DNA of 64,000 nt. Origin: JBEKTW01 sp963727845. Lineage in GTDB: Bacteria; Bacteroidota; Ignavibacteria; UBA10030; SZUA-254. The notes beneath the pieces were generated by a model that was not told the DNA's origin, did not search any database, and saw nothing but the letters and a program-made list of their open reading frames with translations. A program made the position numbers and the translations under genes. Positions 16,792-25,761 of this stretch are shown here, piece by piece. How positions within the stretch are numbered: the stretch's first letter is position 1; every line of letters begins with the position of its first letter. The stretch spans positions 806,001-870,000 of the forward strand of contig CAVSHI010000003.1 of NCBI GenBank assembly GCA_963727845.1, given 5' to 3'.

Positions 16792-16993
16792 ATGGAACAG
16801 GGAACTGTGAAGTGGTTCAATGGAGCCAAAGGTTACGGCTTCATTACGCGTCAAAATGGAGAAGACGTGTTCGTTCACTTCAAGGCGATTGTCGGCGAAG
16901 GCTACAAAACCTTGAGTGAGGGCGACAAGGTCCAGTTTGACGTTCCAGCAGGGGCCCAAAGGATTACAAGCAGCTAATGTAACGAAGATATAG
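16792..16993 (+). CDS. cspA: Cold-shock protein with an apparent +1 frameshift
   Basis: The start at 16792 follows AAAGGA at 16778-16783. The product begins MEQGTVKWFNGAKGYGFI with both RNA-binding motifs (KGYGFI and DVFVHF). As written, the frame leaves the family sequence after VQFDV and stops at 16977 (61 residues). Removing one C of the pair at 16945-16946 restores DVQQGPKGLQAANVTKI and a stop at 16991-16993, the normal csp ending. The gene is therefore either mis-sequenced or has a fresh one-base insertion that loses the last strand of the OB fold. Coordinates given are for the restored frame. Confidence 0.85.
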
Positions 16994-17011
16994 CGTAACT
17001 CTTGAACATCA

Positions 17012-17049
17012 AACCCCAGTCGCCTGCTACTGCGGACTGGGGTTTTTTA
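17012..17049 (+). terminator. Rho-independent terminator after the first cold-shock gene
   Basis: AACCCCAGTC-GC and GC-GGACTGGGGTT form a stem around CTGCTACT, followed directly by a T6 run. It lies 19 bases after the restored csp stop and separates the two cold-shock genes into distinct transcripts, or acts as an attenuator between them. Confidence 0.85.
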
Positions 17050-17071
17050 TTAATCATGAAAAGGAAGAACT

Positions 17072-17275
17072 ATGCAGCAGGGTGTTGTTAAATTTTATAA
17101 TTCAACAAAAGGATTCGGATTTATCACGGCAGAAACCGGCGAGGATATTTTCTTTCATAAAAGCAACGTGAAGAACACGGGATTTCGCGATATGCTGGTC
17201 AAGGGAGATAACGTTCAGTATGAATTGAAACAAGACCAGAAGGGAAAGCGAGCATACAACATCGTGCGTGTGTGA
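17072..17275 (+). CDS. Cold-shock domain protein
   Basis: The 67-residue single-domain protein starts MQQGVVKFYNSTKGFGFI, with RNP1 (KGFGFI) and RNP2 (DIFFH) intact and a typical final strand, GKRAYNIVRV. AAAAGGAAG is a good ribosome binding site just upstream. It is more diverged than the first csp copy (FYN in place of WFN, and a GFRDML loop). Family members bind single-stranded nucleic acid and melt mRNA structure. The gene ends just before a bidirectional terminator shared with the serS operon. Confidence 0.9.
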   Translation: MQQGVVKFYNSTKGFGFITAETGEDIFFHKSNVKNTGFRDMLVKGDNVQYELKQDQKGKRAYNIVRV

Positions 17276-17304
17276 GCACGATGAGTCGATCGCCAGAAAA
17301 ACAA

Positions 17305-17333
17305 AAACGCCCCGACTCACTTCTGGGGCGTTT
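17305..17333. terminator. Bidirectional terminator between csp and serS
   Basis: Perfect stem AAACGCCCC (17305-17313) and GGGGCGTTT (17325-17333) with an 11-base loop. On the plus strand it is followed by GTCTTTA. On the minus strand it is followed by TTGTTTTT, so it can end both the csp transcript and the leftward hisA-to-serS operon. Confidence 0.85.
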
Positions 17334-17363
17334 GTCTTTACAGCCGGAATGGTAACACCTCGG

Positions 17364-18629
17364 CTACCCGATTACTTCAAACCCGGTGTACTTATGGAGG
17401 ACCCTGGGAACAAGAACCTTTCCTTCCGGAGTCTGGTACAGTTCCAGTAACGCGGCGAGAACCCGGGGCAGGGCAAGTCCGGAACCGTTGAGAGTGTGGA
17501 CAAATTCCGGCTTCCCCGCTCCTGACGGACGGAACCGAATGTTCATACGGCGCGCCTGGAAAGCTTCAAAATTGCTTATCGAGGAAACCTCCAACCAACG
17601 CTTTTGACCGATTGACCACACTTCCAGGTCATACTTTTTTGCCTGCGTGAATCCCATGTCCCCGCTGCACATCAGCAGCACATGGTACGGGAGACCCAGC
17701 AGGCGGAGCGCATGTTCCGCATCTTCCCGGAGACTTTCCAGCTCATTGTACGAAACTCCCGGATGAACAAATTTCACGAGTTCCACTTTGTCAAACTGAT
17801 GAACTCTGTTCAAACCTCGGACATCTTTTCCGTAGGAACCCGCCTCGCGCCGGAAACACGGTGTGTACGCACAGTATTTGACCGGCAGGTCGCCCTCCGC
17901 CAGCACTTCATCACGATGGATGTTCGTCACCGGGACCTCAGCGGTGGGAACAAGATACAATCCATCCCGTGCCGCAACGTACATGAGGTCCTCCTTGTCC
18001 GGGAGCTGGCCCGTTCCGGTAGCGCTGGCTTCGTTGACCAGGAGCGGGGGCTGGACCTCCTGGTACCCGCGGGCAGAAGCTTCATCTAGGAAGAAATTGA
18101 TAAGCGCCCGTTCAAGTTTCGCTCCCTTGTTCTTGTACACGGGGAACCCTGCCCCGGCAATCTTCGCGCCTCGCTCGAAGTCGATAATGTCAAGCTTCTC
18201 CGCAAGCTCCCAGTGCGGCTTCGGCTTGAAATCGATTACCGGTAGCTCCCCCCATTTTGCGGTCTCAACATTGTCTGCGGGAGTTTTTCCGACTGGAACG
18301 GACGGGTGCGGGACGTTAGGTATGGTCAGGAGCAGCTTGTTCAGTGCATCCTCGATCTTGTTCACTTCATCGTCGAACGTTTTGATCTGAACTTTCACGG
18401 TTTCCATTTCGGCAATCGCCGACGAGGCATCCCCTCCGCTTTTCTTCAACTTTCCAATCTCCTCCGAAACGATATTCCGTCTATTCTTTAACAGCTCCCC
18501 TTTCTGCAAAAATTCGCGCCGCTGCGCATCGAGCTTCAGAACTTCGTCAATGCAATCATCCGCACCTTTCTTGCGAATCCCTTCTTTGACAAGATCGGGA
18601 TGATCGCGAATAAATTTTATGTCAAGCAT
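17364..18629 (-). CDS. serS: Serine--tRNA ligase
   Basis: This 421-residue class II synthetase has an N-terminal two-helix coiled-coil arm (about residues 28-105) that grips tRNA-Ser. The catalytic domain shows motif 2 (FRREAGSYGKDVRGLNRVHQ) and motif 3 (LNGSGLALPRVLAALLE), and a TAEVP loop for serine recognition. It charges tRNA-Ser (and tRNA-Sec where present). It is the last gene of the leftward run from hisA-like to serS, 18 bases after the rmlD-like gene, and ends at the bidirectional terminator. Nothing unusual is seen. Confidence 0.97.
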   Translation of the reverse strand: MLDIKFIRDHPDLVKEGIRKKGADDCIDEVLKLDAQRREFLQKGELLKNRRNIVSEEIGKLKKSGGDASSAIAEMETVKVQIKTFDDEVNKIEDALNKLLLTIPNVPHPSVPVGKTPADNVETAKWGELPVIDFKPKPHWELAEKLDIIDFERGAKIAGAGFPVYKNKGAKLERALINFFLDEASARGYQEVQPPLLVNEASATGTGQLPDKEDLMYVAARDGLYLVPTAEVPVTNIHRDEVLAEGDLPVKYCAYTPCFRREAGSYGKDVRGLNRVHQFDKVELVKFVHPGVSYNELESLREDAEHALRLLGLPYHVLLMCSGDMGFTQAKKYDLEVWSIGQKRWLEVSSISNFEAFQARRMNIRFRPSGAGKPEFVHTLNGSGLALPRVLAALLELYQTPEGKVLVPRVLHKYTGFEVIG

Positions 18630-18647
18630 GATGGTGTTCTCAGGTCT

Positions 18648-19617
18648 TTATGATGGATACGTATGGCGCTTTAACGAGCCGTCGTACTCAACGGAATTTT
18701 TCGTCCGGACATCGAGTTGATTCTTCAGCACTTCCAACCCATGGTCAATGCCGGATAGTTTTGCGCCGAGTTCTGTTTCCGCCTTGAGCGTAATGAAACC
18801 GGATTTCAGCGGGCGGGGTGCGAGTTGCTTCAATGCAGCGGTCTTAACGGGGGAAATGAGGCTTTTATCGAAGTTGAATGTCCGCGCAAGCGCCTGGGCA
18901 AAATCGAACCGGCTGACCAGATCCCGCCCGGCAATATGGTAAAGGCCCTGCCGGTCTAATTCGACGATGTTCAGAATCGCGTAGGCCAGGTCATCGACGA
19001 GCGTTGGATTACCCATCTGATCATCGACAACCCTAAGGGGCTTCCCTTCGCCCAGATTCTTGATCAGCCACAGTGCGAAGTTCTGCTTTACAGCGAGACC
19101 GGTACCGTAAAGAATCATTGTCCTCACGAGAGTGTACGGGATTTCGCTCGTGCGGAGGACATTTTCGCTTGCCAGTTTGGTTTTCCCGTAATATCCCAGG
19201 GGACTCGGGCGCGCCGATTCGTCGTAAGGACCATTCTTCCCGTCAAACACATAGTCAGTCGAAAGGTGTATGACATTTGCTCCGACCAGCTTGGCAGCGT
19301 ACGCCAGATTTTCCACACCGCTGACATTCACTTTCCAGGCAAGTTCACGTTCCTTTTCGCAGAGATCAACATCCGTCACCGCGGCGGCATTGATGATCAC
19401 TCCCGGTTCCAGCTCATCCACTACCTTCAGGACGTTCCTGCCTGCGAGTGATATCGAGTTGAACATAGGGGAGAACCTCGTCGGGGAACACGGATTGTTC
19501 CTCCTGCGAAGCCAGAAGAACATCAAAATGTCCGCAGAGCGTAAACAACTCGGAGAGTTTCTGCCCTAATAGTCCGTTGCAGCCGACAATCAGGACGCGC
19601 TTCACGGGGGTTTTCAT
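18648..19617 (-). CDS. rmlD: dTDP-4-dehydrorhamnose reductase-like SDR, apparent frameshift
   Basis: The N-terminus from 19617 reads MKTPVKRVLIVGCNGLLGQK (nucleotide-binding GxNGxxG). The rest is in another frame and contains VIINAAAVTDVD, STDYVFDGKNGPYDE and the catalytic YYGKTK. Removing one base at about 19440-19441 joins them as LDITRRRNVLKVVDELEP with exactly the family spacing, so a single extra base explains the break. RmlD reduces dTDP-4-keto-L-rhamnose; many relatives of unknown substrate exist and no rml genes are nearby. It overlaps dapD by four bases in the lysine operon. The fragment 18648-19526 would also be called alone. Confidence 0.82.
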
Positions 19618-20447
19618 CGCAGGCCTTCTTCGAGCACGGTGGAAGCATTAGTCTTCTCGTCACGGTACTTGATGATAACAGGGGTGTACATCGAGAGATT
19701 ATGTTCTTCCGCAAACGGGTGCTTGATGGTACGACTCCCGGCTATGACAACAGCATAGGGGGGAATAACGAGCGATTGATTTCCAGACCTTCGGTAAATG
19801 GTCGTCTTGACAAGGTCATACACGGGCGTCGAGCCAGTGAGAAGCACGCCGGCGCCGATAACAGCATGATGTCGGACAATCGCGCCCTCATAAATCCCGC
19901 AATTGCCCCCCACAAAAACATCGTCTTCGATAATGACGGGAAGCGATCCGACCGGTTCCATCACGCCCCCGATCTGGGTGCCGGCGCTCAGGTGAACGCG
20001 TTTCCCCACCTGTGCACATGAGCCGACAAGAGCATGCGAATCGATCATCGTGTGCTCATCGACGTACGCACCGATATTGACGTAGGATGGAGGCATCATT
20101 ACCACGCCCGGCGCTACGAATGCCCCGTCTCGGATGGCACTGCCGCCGGGAACAACACGGACATTGTCCTCCACGCTTAGATTTTTCAGCGCCATCGTAT
20201 CTTTGTCAAAAAACTGAGGAGTGCCACCGTCGGGAAGTCGTATGAGGTTACCGACCCGGAACGCGATGAGAATTCCTTTCTTCACCCATGCGTTTACGTG
20301 CCATTCTCCGGACATATGCTCCGCGGCGCGCACTTCACCGCGATTGAGCAACGACTTGAGCTGTCCCACCGCCTCGAGGGCCTTGGCCCGGTCTATGTTC
20401 CCGGGAGGAATTTCATACAGCAGTTCGATGGTCTGTTCGAGATCCAT
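19614..20447 (-). CDS. dapD: Tetrahydrodipicolinate N-succinyltransferase
   Basis: The 277-residue protein has an N-terminal helical domain and a left-handed beta-helix of hexapeptide repeats (SAIRDGAFVAPGVVMMPPS, NIGAYVDEHTMIDSHALVGS, VFVGGNCGIYEGAIV). It transfers succinate from succinyl-CoA to tetrahydrodipicolinate in the succinylase branch of lysine and meso-diaminopimelate synthesis. It lies one base after dapA and overlaps the rmlD-like gene. Together with dapA and dapB it shows the succinylase variant rather than the LL-DAP aminotransferase route, although dapC and dapE are not in this window. Confidence 0.95.
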   Translation of the reverse strand: MDLEQTIELLYEIPPGNIDRAKALEAVGQLKSLLNRGEVRAAEHMSGEWHVNAWVKKGILIAFRVGNLIRLPDGGTPQFFDKDTMALKNLSVEDNVRVVPGGSAIRDGAFVAPGVVMMPPSYVNIGAYVDEHTMIDSHALVGSCAQVGKRVHLSAGTQIGGVMEPVGSLPVIIEDDVFVGGNCGIYEGAIVRHHAVIGAGVLLTGSTPVYDLVKTTIYRRSGNQSLVIPPYAVVIAGSRTIKHPFAEEHNLSMYTPVIIKYRDEKTNASTVLEEGLR

Positions 20448-20448
20448 A

Positions 20449-21360
20449 CTAATCGACCAGGTCCAGATCTTCGAGGATTTTCTTCAGCTTCGGACGATGT
20501 TTCTTGCTCATCGGAACCATGGGCAAACGATAGTGTTCCTGTATCATTCCCATCATGGCGAGCGCGGCTTTGACGGGAATAGGGTTCGATTCCACAAAGT
20601 TGATATTCATGAGGGGCAGCAACCTATTATGGATCGTCAGGGCACGGTCGAATTTTCCTTTGAGGCACAGCCGGACCATGTCAGAAAAAAGACCGGGGAC
20701 CTCATTCGACACGACCGAAACGACGCCGTCCGATCCGAGCGCCACAAGCGGCAGTGTAACCGCATCATCGCCGGACCAGACACCAACTCCCTTGGGCCGA
20801 TGGCGGAGAATTTCCATTATCTGTCCGAAATTCCCGGACGCTTCCTTCACGCCGGCAACATTCGGAATTTCTTCAGCCATGCGCAACATGGTTTCCGCCT
20901 CGATATTACTCGCCGTCCGTCCCGGAACGTTGTAGACCACGATCGGAGCATCAATCGCCTCGGCAATGGCCGCATAGTGCTGAAAGTAACCCTCCTGGGT
21001 TGGCTTGTTATAGTACGGTCCGACAATCAACACTCCATCCGCCCCGGACGCGATGACCCGTTTCGATAGAGAGATTGCCTTCTTCGTATTGTTGCTCCCC
21101 GCACCGGCAATGATTTTTACGCGGCGGCCGCTCACCCTGCGGCGGGCCTGCGCAACCACAATCTCGACAACTCTAGCCTGCTCGTCGTCGGAGAGCGTTA
21201 CACTCTCCCCCGTCGTTCCGGTTGGAAGCAACGCCTCCACGCCGTTCTTGATTTGAAAATCTACAAGTCTTTTCAGCGCAGCTTCGTCGACCTCACCGTC
21301 ACCCCGAAATGGTGTAACGAGCGCTGTTCCTGTCCCGCGGAATAAGAGTTTTTTAGTCAT
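20449..21360 (-). CDS. dapA: 4-hydroxy-tetrahydrodipicolinate synthase
   Basis: The start at 21360 (MTKKLLFRGTGTALVTPF) gives 303 residues; the 40 residues upstream in the same frame belong to the dapB end and are rejected. This TIM-barrel aldolase shows GTTGES (about 48-53), Tyr143 in YNVPGRT and the Schiff-base Lys172 in GVKEASGN. It condenses pyruvate with aspartate semialdehyde. It sits two bases after dapB and one base before dapD. Confidence 0.95.
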   Translation of the reverse strand: MTKKLLFRGTGTALVTPFRGDGEVDEAALKRLVDFQIKNGVEALLPTGTTGESVTLSDDEQARVVEIVVAQARRRVSGRRVKIIAGAGSNNTKKAISLSKRVIASGADGVLIVGPYYNKPTQEGYFQHYAAIAEAIDAPIVVYNVPGRTASNIEAETMLRMAEEIPNVAGVKEASGNFGQIMEILRHRPKGVGVWSGDDAVTLPLVALGSDGVVSVVSNEVPGLFSDMVRLCLKGKFDRALTIHNRLLPLMNINFVESNPIPVKAALAMMGMIQEHYRLPMVPMSKKHRPKLKKILEDLDLVD

Positions 21361-21362
21361 AG

Positions 21363-22094
21363 TTATACCAGCACGTCCTTCATTGTGAAAATGCCCTTTT
21401 TCCCCTTGAGCCACTCGGCCGCGAGCAGAGCGCCGAGGGCGAAGCCGCTCCGGCTTTTCGCCGTGTGAATCAACTCGATACAATCCGCTTCCGAATCGAA
21501 CATCACCCGATGCGTCCCGACGACATGCCCGACTCTCGTCGAAGTGATGTGCAGCTGGTCGGGCTTCAACATCGCATTCGGGGTTTCATGCAAGACCTCT
21601 TTTTTCCGATGAAGATGATGGAGCAGAAGTTGACCGAGCGTAAGGGCTGTTCCGCTCGGACTGTCGGCTTTTCCACTGTGATGAATCTCCGAAACGGCTG
21701 CGTCATAGTATTCAAACTTGTCGATGAGATGAGCCGATGATGACACAATCTGGTAGAATATATTCATCCCCAGAGAAAAATTCGAGGCGTACAGCAGGCC
21801 GATTTTTTTCGCTTTGACGATCTGCTTCACTTCCTCGAGTTTATCGTACCATCCGGTAGTTCCGACGACTATATTCTTGCCGCAATCGGCAACCGATTCG
21901 ATGTTATCAAGCACCGCTGTCGGAGTGGAAAAATCGATGCAAATGTCGACATCCTTCAGCGACTGTTTGGTAATGCCAATCCCCTGCAGATTGTTTTCGT
22001 CGGTGAAGATCTGTTTGACAACTATATTACGGCTGGCGGCAATCTGTTCGATCTGTTTGCCCATTTTCCCATGGCCGATGAGTGCTATGTTCAT
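21363..22094 (-). CDS. dapB: 4-hydroxy-tetrahydrodipicolinate reductase
   Basis: The 243-residue enzyme has an N-terminal Rossmann motif (GHGKMGKQ), the DFSTP segment and the signature SEIHHSGKADSPSGTA (135-150) with catalytic His138/His139 and Lys142. It reduces the DapA product to tetrahydrodipicolinate with NAD(P)H. It overlaps the pfkB-like gene by four bases (ATGA) and precedes dapA by two bases. At 243 residues it is on the short side for DapB, as in many Bacteroidota. Confidence 0.95.
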   Translation of the reverse strand: MNIALIGHGKMGKQIEQIAASRNIVVKQIFTDENNLQGIGITKQSLKDVDICIDFSTPTAVLDNIESVADCGKNIVVGTTGWYDKLEEVKQIVKAKKIGLLYASNFSLGMNIFYQIVSSSAHLIDKFEYYDAAVSEIHHSGKADSPSGTALTLGQLLLHHLHRKKEVLHETPNAMLKPDQLHITSTRVGHVVGTHRVMFDSEADCIELIHTAKSRSGFALGALLAAEWLKGKKGIFTMKDVLV

Positions 22095-23029
22095 GCTTTT
22101 TGCCCCTCCTGTATTGGCTCTTCCAGGCGAAACGATGACAATTTGTCGATTTCCCGGGATCCTGGAAGTCCTGCGTTTCGCGCTGCAACACGATTTGCAA
22201 AACTCGCTGATGCCCGGATATTTTTTGACTTAAGATAATGAGCGCAGTAGGCCGCGCCAAAAACATCACCGCAGCCGGTCGAATCGACCGCTAGGTCGCC
22301 GGCTATTCCCGGCTCGTCGATCCGCTGCGTTTGCTTGTGCTCATCGATAAAAGCAGTATATCCCTTTGATCCGCGGGTGATAAATATCGCCTTGGTATTC
22401 AGCGCCAGAGTCTGCTTGGCAAGCGTCATTTCATCAAATCGCTCCGGCGTGAGTACTGCAGCTTCCGTTTCATTCATCTGCGCTGCATGAAGCCAGAAAA
22501 GCCATCGCCGCCAATCCACGACCGGACGGTGGAACCGTTTCGCATCGGCCGAAATGCCCAGCGTTAAACTGTGGACATCCATGTACACGGGAATATGACC
22601 TTCGCGCACCTCCATCCGCAATGCATCGAGCGTCTCAAGCGTTATGTCGAAGCCGGAAATCATATTTACCAGCACCATATTGGTCTCAAGAGACGAGTGG
22701 ATTTTTTTCCACGGAATCGGCTCGGCAATGTATTGAGAACATTCTGTTCGTTCATGTTCATCCTGGTACAGGAGATCGACCTGATTGGTCGGTCCATTGA
22801 ATTTATAAATACCCGACGGATCTATGTTGGAATATGACTGTATCCGCTCGATGAAAGCGTCATAATCGGATTTGCCGACGCCGAACACCGGAAGAATTGA
22901 GTCCTTCGGACCCAGGAGGTTGGCCAGTGTCACAAGAGTAAAGAAGATTCCACCGTAGCTCCTGGTTTCTTCTCCATTCGAATGATGGATAACGTCAAGA
23001 CAAAGATGCCCGACGACGGTAATGGTCAC
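22091..23029 (-). CDS. PfkB-family carbohydrate/nucleoside kinase
   Basis: The 312-residue protein has a ribokinase fold. GHLCLDVI and YGGIFFTLVTLANLLG lie at the N-terminus. The C-terminal signature VDSTGCGDVFGAAYCAHYL (248-266) supplies the anion hole and catalytic base Asp255. Substrate cannot be assigned; the family includes sugar, fructose-phosphate and nucleoside kinases. It lies 62 bases downstream of the hisA-like gene and overlaps dapB, so it is carried in the lysine operon without an obvious pathway link. Confidence 0.82.
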   Translation of the reverse strand: MTITVVGHLCLDVIHHSNGEETRSYGGIFFTLVTLANLLGPKDSILPVFGVGKSDYDAFIERIQSYSNIDPSGIYKFNGPTNQVDLLYQDEHERTECSQYIAEPIPWKKIHSSLETNMVLVNMISGFDITLETLDALRMEVREGHIPVYMDVHSLTLGISADAKRFHRPVVDWRRWLFWLHAAQMNETEAAVLTPERFDEMTLAKQTLALNTKAIFITRGSKGYTAFIDEHKQTQRIDEPGIAGDLAVDSTGCGDVFGAAYCAHYLKSKNIRASASFANRVAARNAGLPGSREIDKLSSFRLEEPIQEGQKA

Positions 23030-23091
23030 AGTGACATTCCTGTTATAAGCGAAACTTTCTTCTTATCGCCCTATTTCCAACATATCCAATA

Positions 23092-23844
23092 TTATACTTT
23101 CGCCGTATACGGAAAATTCCCCGCCTCGCACAAGCGCCACAATCCCTGGCATGAGAATTGGTTCTCATACAACGCCCTTCCGATCACCACGGAATCCACA
23201 CCAATCGGTTCCAATTCCTGCAGCTTCAAAAGATCATCCAGCCCCGATACGCCTCCAGAGGCCGTCACGCTCATGCCGGTCTTTTCTGCCAACATTCTAA
23301 TCGCAACGAGATTCGGCCCGCGCATGGTCCGGTAGACCAGGACATCGGTATAGACAACTCTCCTGAATCCCAGTTGCTTCGCGTTCAGGACCGCACTGAT
23401 CGCTGTGAGTCCGGAACCTACGTTCCTGCCCTGGATCTTCACGATTCCATTTTCAGCGTCGATACCAAGAACAACCTTGCTTGCCCCGTATGCATCGATA
23501 GCTCGTTTCGCCTGGTCGGGCTCATCAATGAGCATGGTACCGATGACCACCCGATAGATCCCGCACTCCAGTGCTTTTCGCACTTCGTCAAATGTCCGCA
23601 GACCGCCTCCAATTTCGATCGGGATGTCGACGGCTTTTACCATTCGTCGGATGATATCAAAGTTCACCATCCGTCCGGCAATCGCACCATCGACATCTGT
23701 TACATGAAGCGCCTTGGAGTTTTCCTTGCGCCACAATTTTGCGCGTTCAACCGGGTCATCCGTGTACGAAAATCCTGCGGCGCCTTGAACCGGCCGCAAG
23801 CACTTTCCATCTTTGATTTCAATCGAAGGTATTACGAGCAACAT
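23092..23844 (-). CDS. HisA-like (beta/alpha)8 isomerase homologue, catalytic residues altered
   Basis: This 250-residue barrel shares HisA features: LHVTDVDGAIAGR, EIGGGLRTFDEV and the second phosphate site TASGGVSGLDDL / VIGRALYENQF. However, the first catalytic Asp (PALD in HisA) is Glu9 in PSIEIKDGK. The second, in the SRDGT loop, is Tyr171 in TDVLVYRTMRG. HisA needs both acids for the Amadori rearrangement of ProFAR, so canonical activity is doubtful. No other his genes are near. It heads the operon running to serS. It may be a paralogue with a different sugar-phosphate reaction. Confidence 0.75.
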   Translation of the reverse strand: MLLVIPSIEIKDGKCLRPVQGAAGFSYTDDPVERAKLWRKENSKALHVTDVDGAIAGRMVNFDIIRRMVKAVDIPIEIGGGLRTFDEVRKALECGIYRVVIGTMLIDEPDQAKRAIDAYGASKVVLGIDAENGIVKIQGRNVGSGLTAISAVLNAKQLGFRRVVYTDVLVYRTMRGPNLVAIRMLAEKTGMSVTASGGVSGLDDLLKLQELEPIGVDSVVIGRALYENQFSCQGLWRLCEAGNFPYTAKV

Positions 23845-23987
23845 CGAATGTTTAAATTCTATAATCCAAAATGCGAATTTTTTCCGTCAAATTCAAACAC
23901 CGGAATGGTAGCGATTCCTCGTGTGGGGCACTGGTTGTCAGGAAAATTTTGTATCTTGTGACTTCCGTTCCACTATTGAGAGTACTT

Positions 23988-25649
23988 ATGAACAGAACCA
24001 CGTGCATTTTTCTTATCGTCTTTGGCGGGCTTTTCCCCCGGTGTGCCGCAGGACAGCCACCCGACGTGCAGGGCCGTCGGCCTCAGCTTATAGTCGAGAT
24101 CGTACTCGACCAGGTGCCGTACGATTACCTGGCCCGTTTTCAGCCGTACTTTTGTGATAGCGGATTTACGTACCTTCTCCGGCGCGGGGCTGATTTCACG
24201 GATGCGCAGTACGGCTATGCCTACACGAAAACAGCGCCGGGGCATGCGGCAATCGCCACCGGGACATACAGCCACATCAGCGGCATTGTCGGCAACCGCT
24301 GGTACGAAAGAGCTAGGAAGAAAGCAATCGATTCTATTGACGACGACTCGGTGAGCATGGTCGGAAGGAACGGAAAGGGTTGTTCTCCACGCTGGCTCAT
24401 GGTCAGTTCGTTTGGCGACATGCTGCGCAAGACAAACAATTTCCGGTCAAAAGTCATCGGCATCTCGAACAAGGACCGAAGCGCAATCATGCTGGCGGGA
24501 AAATCGGGGACGGCATATTGGATAGAGGATTCGACGGTTGTGTCATCCACTTATTATATGGCGGATTTACCATCGTGGGTAAGGGAATTTAATGAATCGG
24601 GAATCTTCCGTCGCAATTTCGGGAAATGGTGGACAGAGCTCAAACCCGATGTTGCCGCCTCCATCTGCGATATCGACGATGCTCCGTACGAAGCCGACGT
24701 TCCCGGATTCGGGAAGGCCTTTCCCCATCACATCGTCGGAAATGACAGCCTGCACCTCACCTCTTCGTACATCGAGGCGCTTGACACTTCGCCTTTCTCG
24801 ACGGAGATTTTGCTCCAACTCGCACGACGCGCGTTCCTGGAGGAATCACTGGGCGTGCGCGGCGTGACGGACATGCTCTGCATCAGCATTTCCGCGACGG
24901 ACATTGTCGGACACGCTTTCGGACCGAACAGCCACGAGGTCTTCGATAACATGCTCCGCACCGACAGAATGATCGCCGAATTCCTGGCGTTCCTTGAGCA
25001 GAGAATCGGGCTTGACAACTGTCTCATTGCCGTCTCGGCCGACCACGGTATCGCTCCGATACCCGAATACAAGATGAAAGAGTCCCCGGATGTGCGAACT
25101 GCCCGCATCAGCGCCAAAGAAATAACCGCGCGGGCGACCCGGGCGCTCGATCATACGTTCGGAAAATCATCTTCATCGTGGGTGACTCAAACCATCGACG
25201 CGCAAATTTATCTGAATGAGAACGCCGCGAAGGAAAAGGGACTATCTCTTCAAAAGATTCGAAGCGTGTTGAAAGACTCTCTCACCGATTCATTCCCCAT
25301 CGATAAAGCGTATACGTCCGACGAACTTTTGAAGGAACAAGACGACGGCTGCTTCTGCGAACGGGTGAAACGCTCATTCTATCCTTCGCGCAGCGGCGAT
25401 ATTCTCATCCTTGTCAAACCATTTTCTATTATTGACAGCGCTCAGAAGGGAACCAACCACGGAATGCCCTATACCTACGATACGCACGTCTTGCTCATCC
25501 TTGCAGGAAAGGGTGTGAAACAGGGAGTCTATAATGATGCCGTCAGCCCCATCGATATCGCACCCACGCTCGCGGCGTTACTAGGCATTCAGGCCCCGCC
25601 ACAGTGCGAGGGGAAAGTGCTGGACGAAGCGATCACCATTGCAAAATGA
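23988..25649 (+). CDS. PafA-like alkaline phosphatase / phosphodiesterase
   Basis: The start at 23988 gives a signal peptide (MNRTTCIFLIVFGGLFPRCAAGQ) and 553 residues in total. The alkaline-phosphatase superfamily metal site is visible: Asp41 in VLDQVPYDYL, nucleophile Thr82 in KTAPGHAAIATG, DIVGHAFGPNS and SADHGIAP. The Thr nucleophile and overall pattern are those of PafA-type periplasmic phosphatases of Bacteroidota, which release phosphate from many monoesters and are often not repressed by phosphate. It is transcribed divergently from the hisA-like operon across about 140 bases and converges on lon. Confidence 0.88.
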   Translation: MNRTTCIFLIVFGGLFPRCAAGQPPDVQGRRPQLIVEIVLDQVPYDYLARFQPYFCDSGFTYLLRRGADFTDAQYGYAYTKTAPGHAAIATGTYSHISGIVGNRWYERARKKAIDSIDDDSVSMVGRNGKGCSPRWLMVSSFGDMLRKTNNFRSKVIGISNKDRSAIMLAGKSGTAYWIEDSTVVSSTYYMADLPSWVREFNESGIFRRNFGKWWTELKPDVAASICDIDDAPYEADVPGFGKAFPHHIVGNDSLHLTSSYIEALDTSPFSTEILLQLARRAFLEESLGVRGVTDMLCISISATDIVGHAFGPNSHEVFDNMLRTDRMIAEFLAFLEQRIGLDNCLIAVSADHGIAPIPEYKMKESPDVRTARISAKEITARATRALDHTFGKSSSSWVTQTIDAQIYLNENAAKEKGLSLQKIRSVLKDSLTDSFPIDKAYTSDELLKEQDDGCFCERVKRSFYPSRSGDILILVKPFSIIDSAQKGTNHGMPYTYDTHVLLILAGKGVKQGVYNDAVSPIDIAPTLAALLGIQAPPQCEGKVLDEAITIAK

Positions 25650-25761
25650 CCGCCCCCGAACTTGATCCGAATTCTTTACGATCAAAAATGGCGGGCAGAC
25701 CACCGGGCTGACATGTGAATGCTCGCCGGTGGGAAGACCGGAATTTACATGCGTTCGCCGG

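Noticed and set aside
16941..16950. Programmed frameshift in the cold-shock gene
   Set aside because: There is no slippery heptamer or stimulatory structure, and csp genes are not known to use recoding. A simple insertion explains it.
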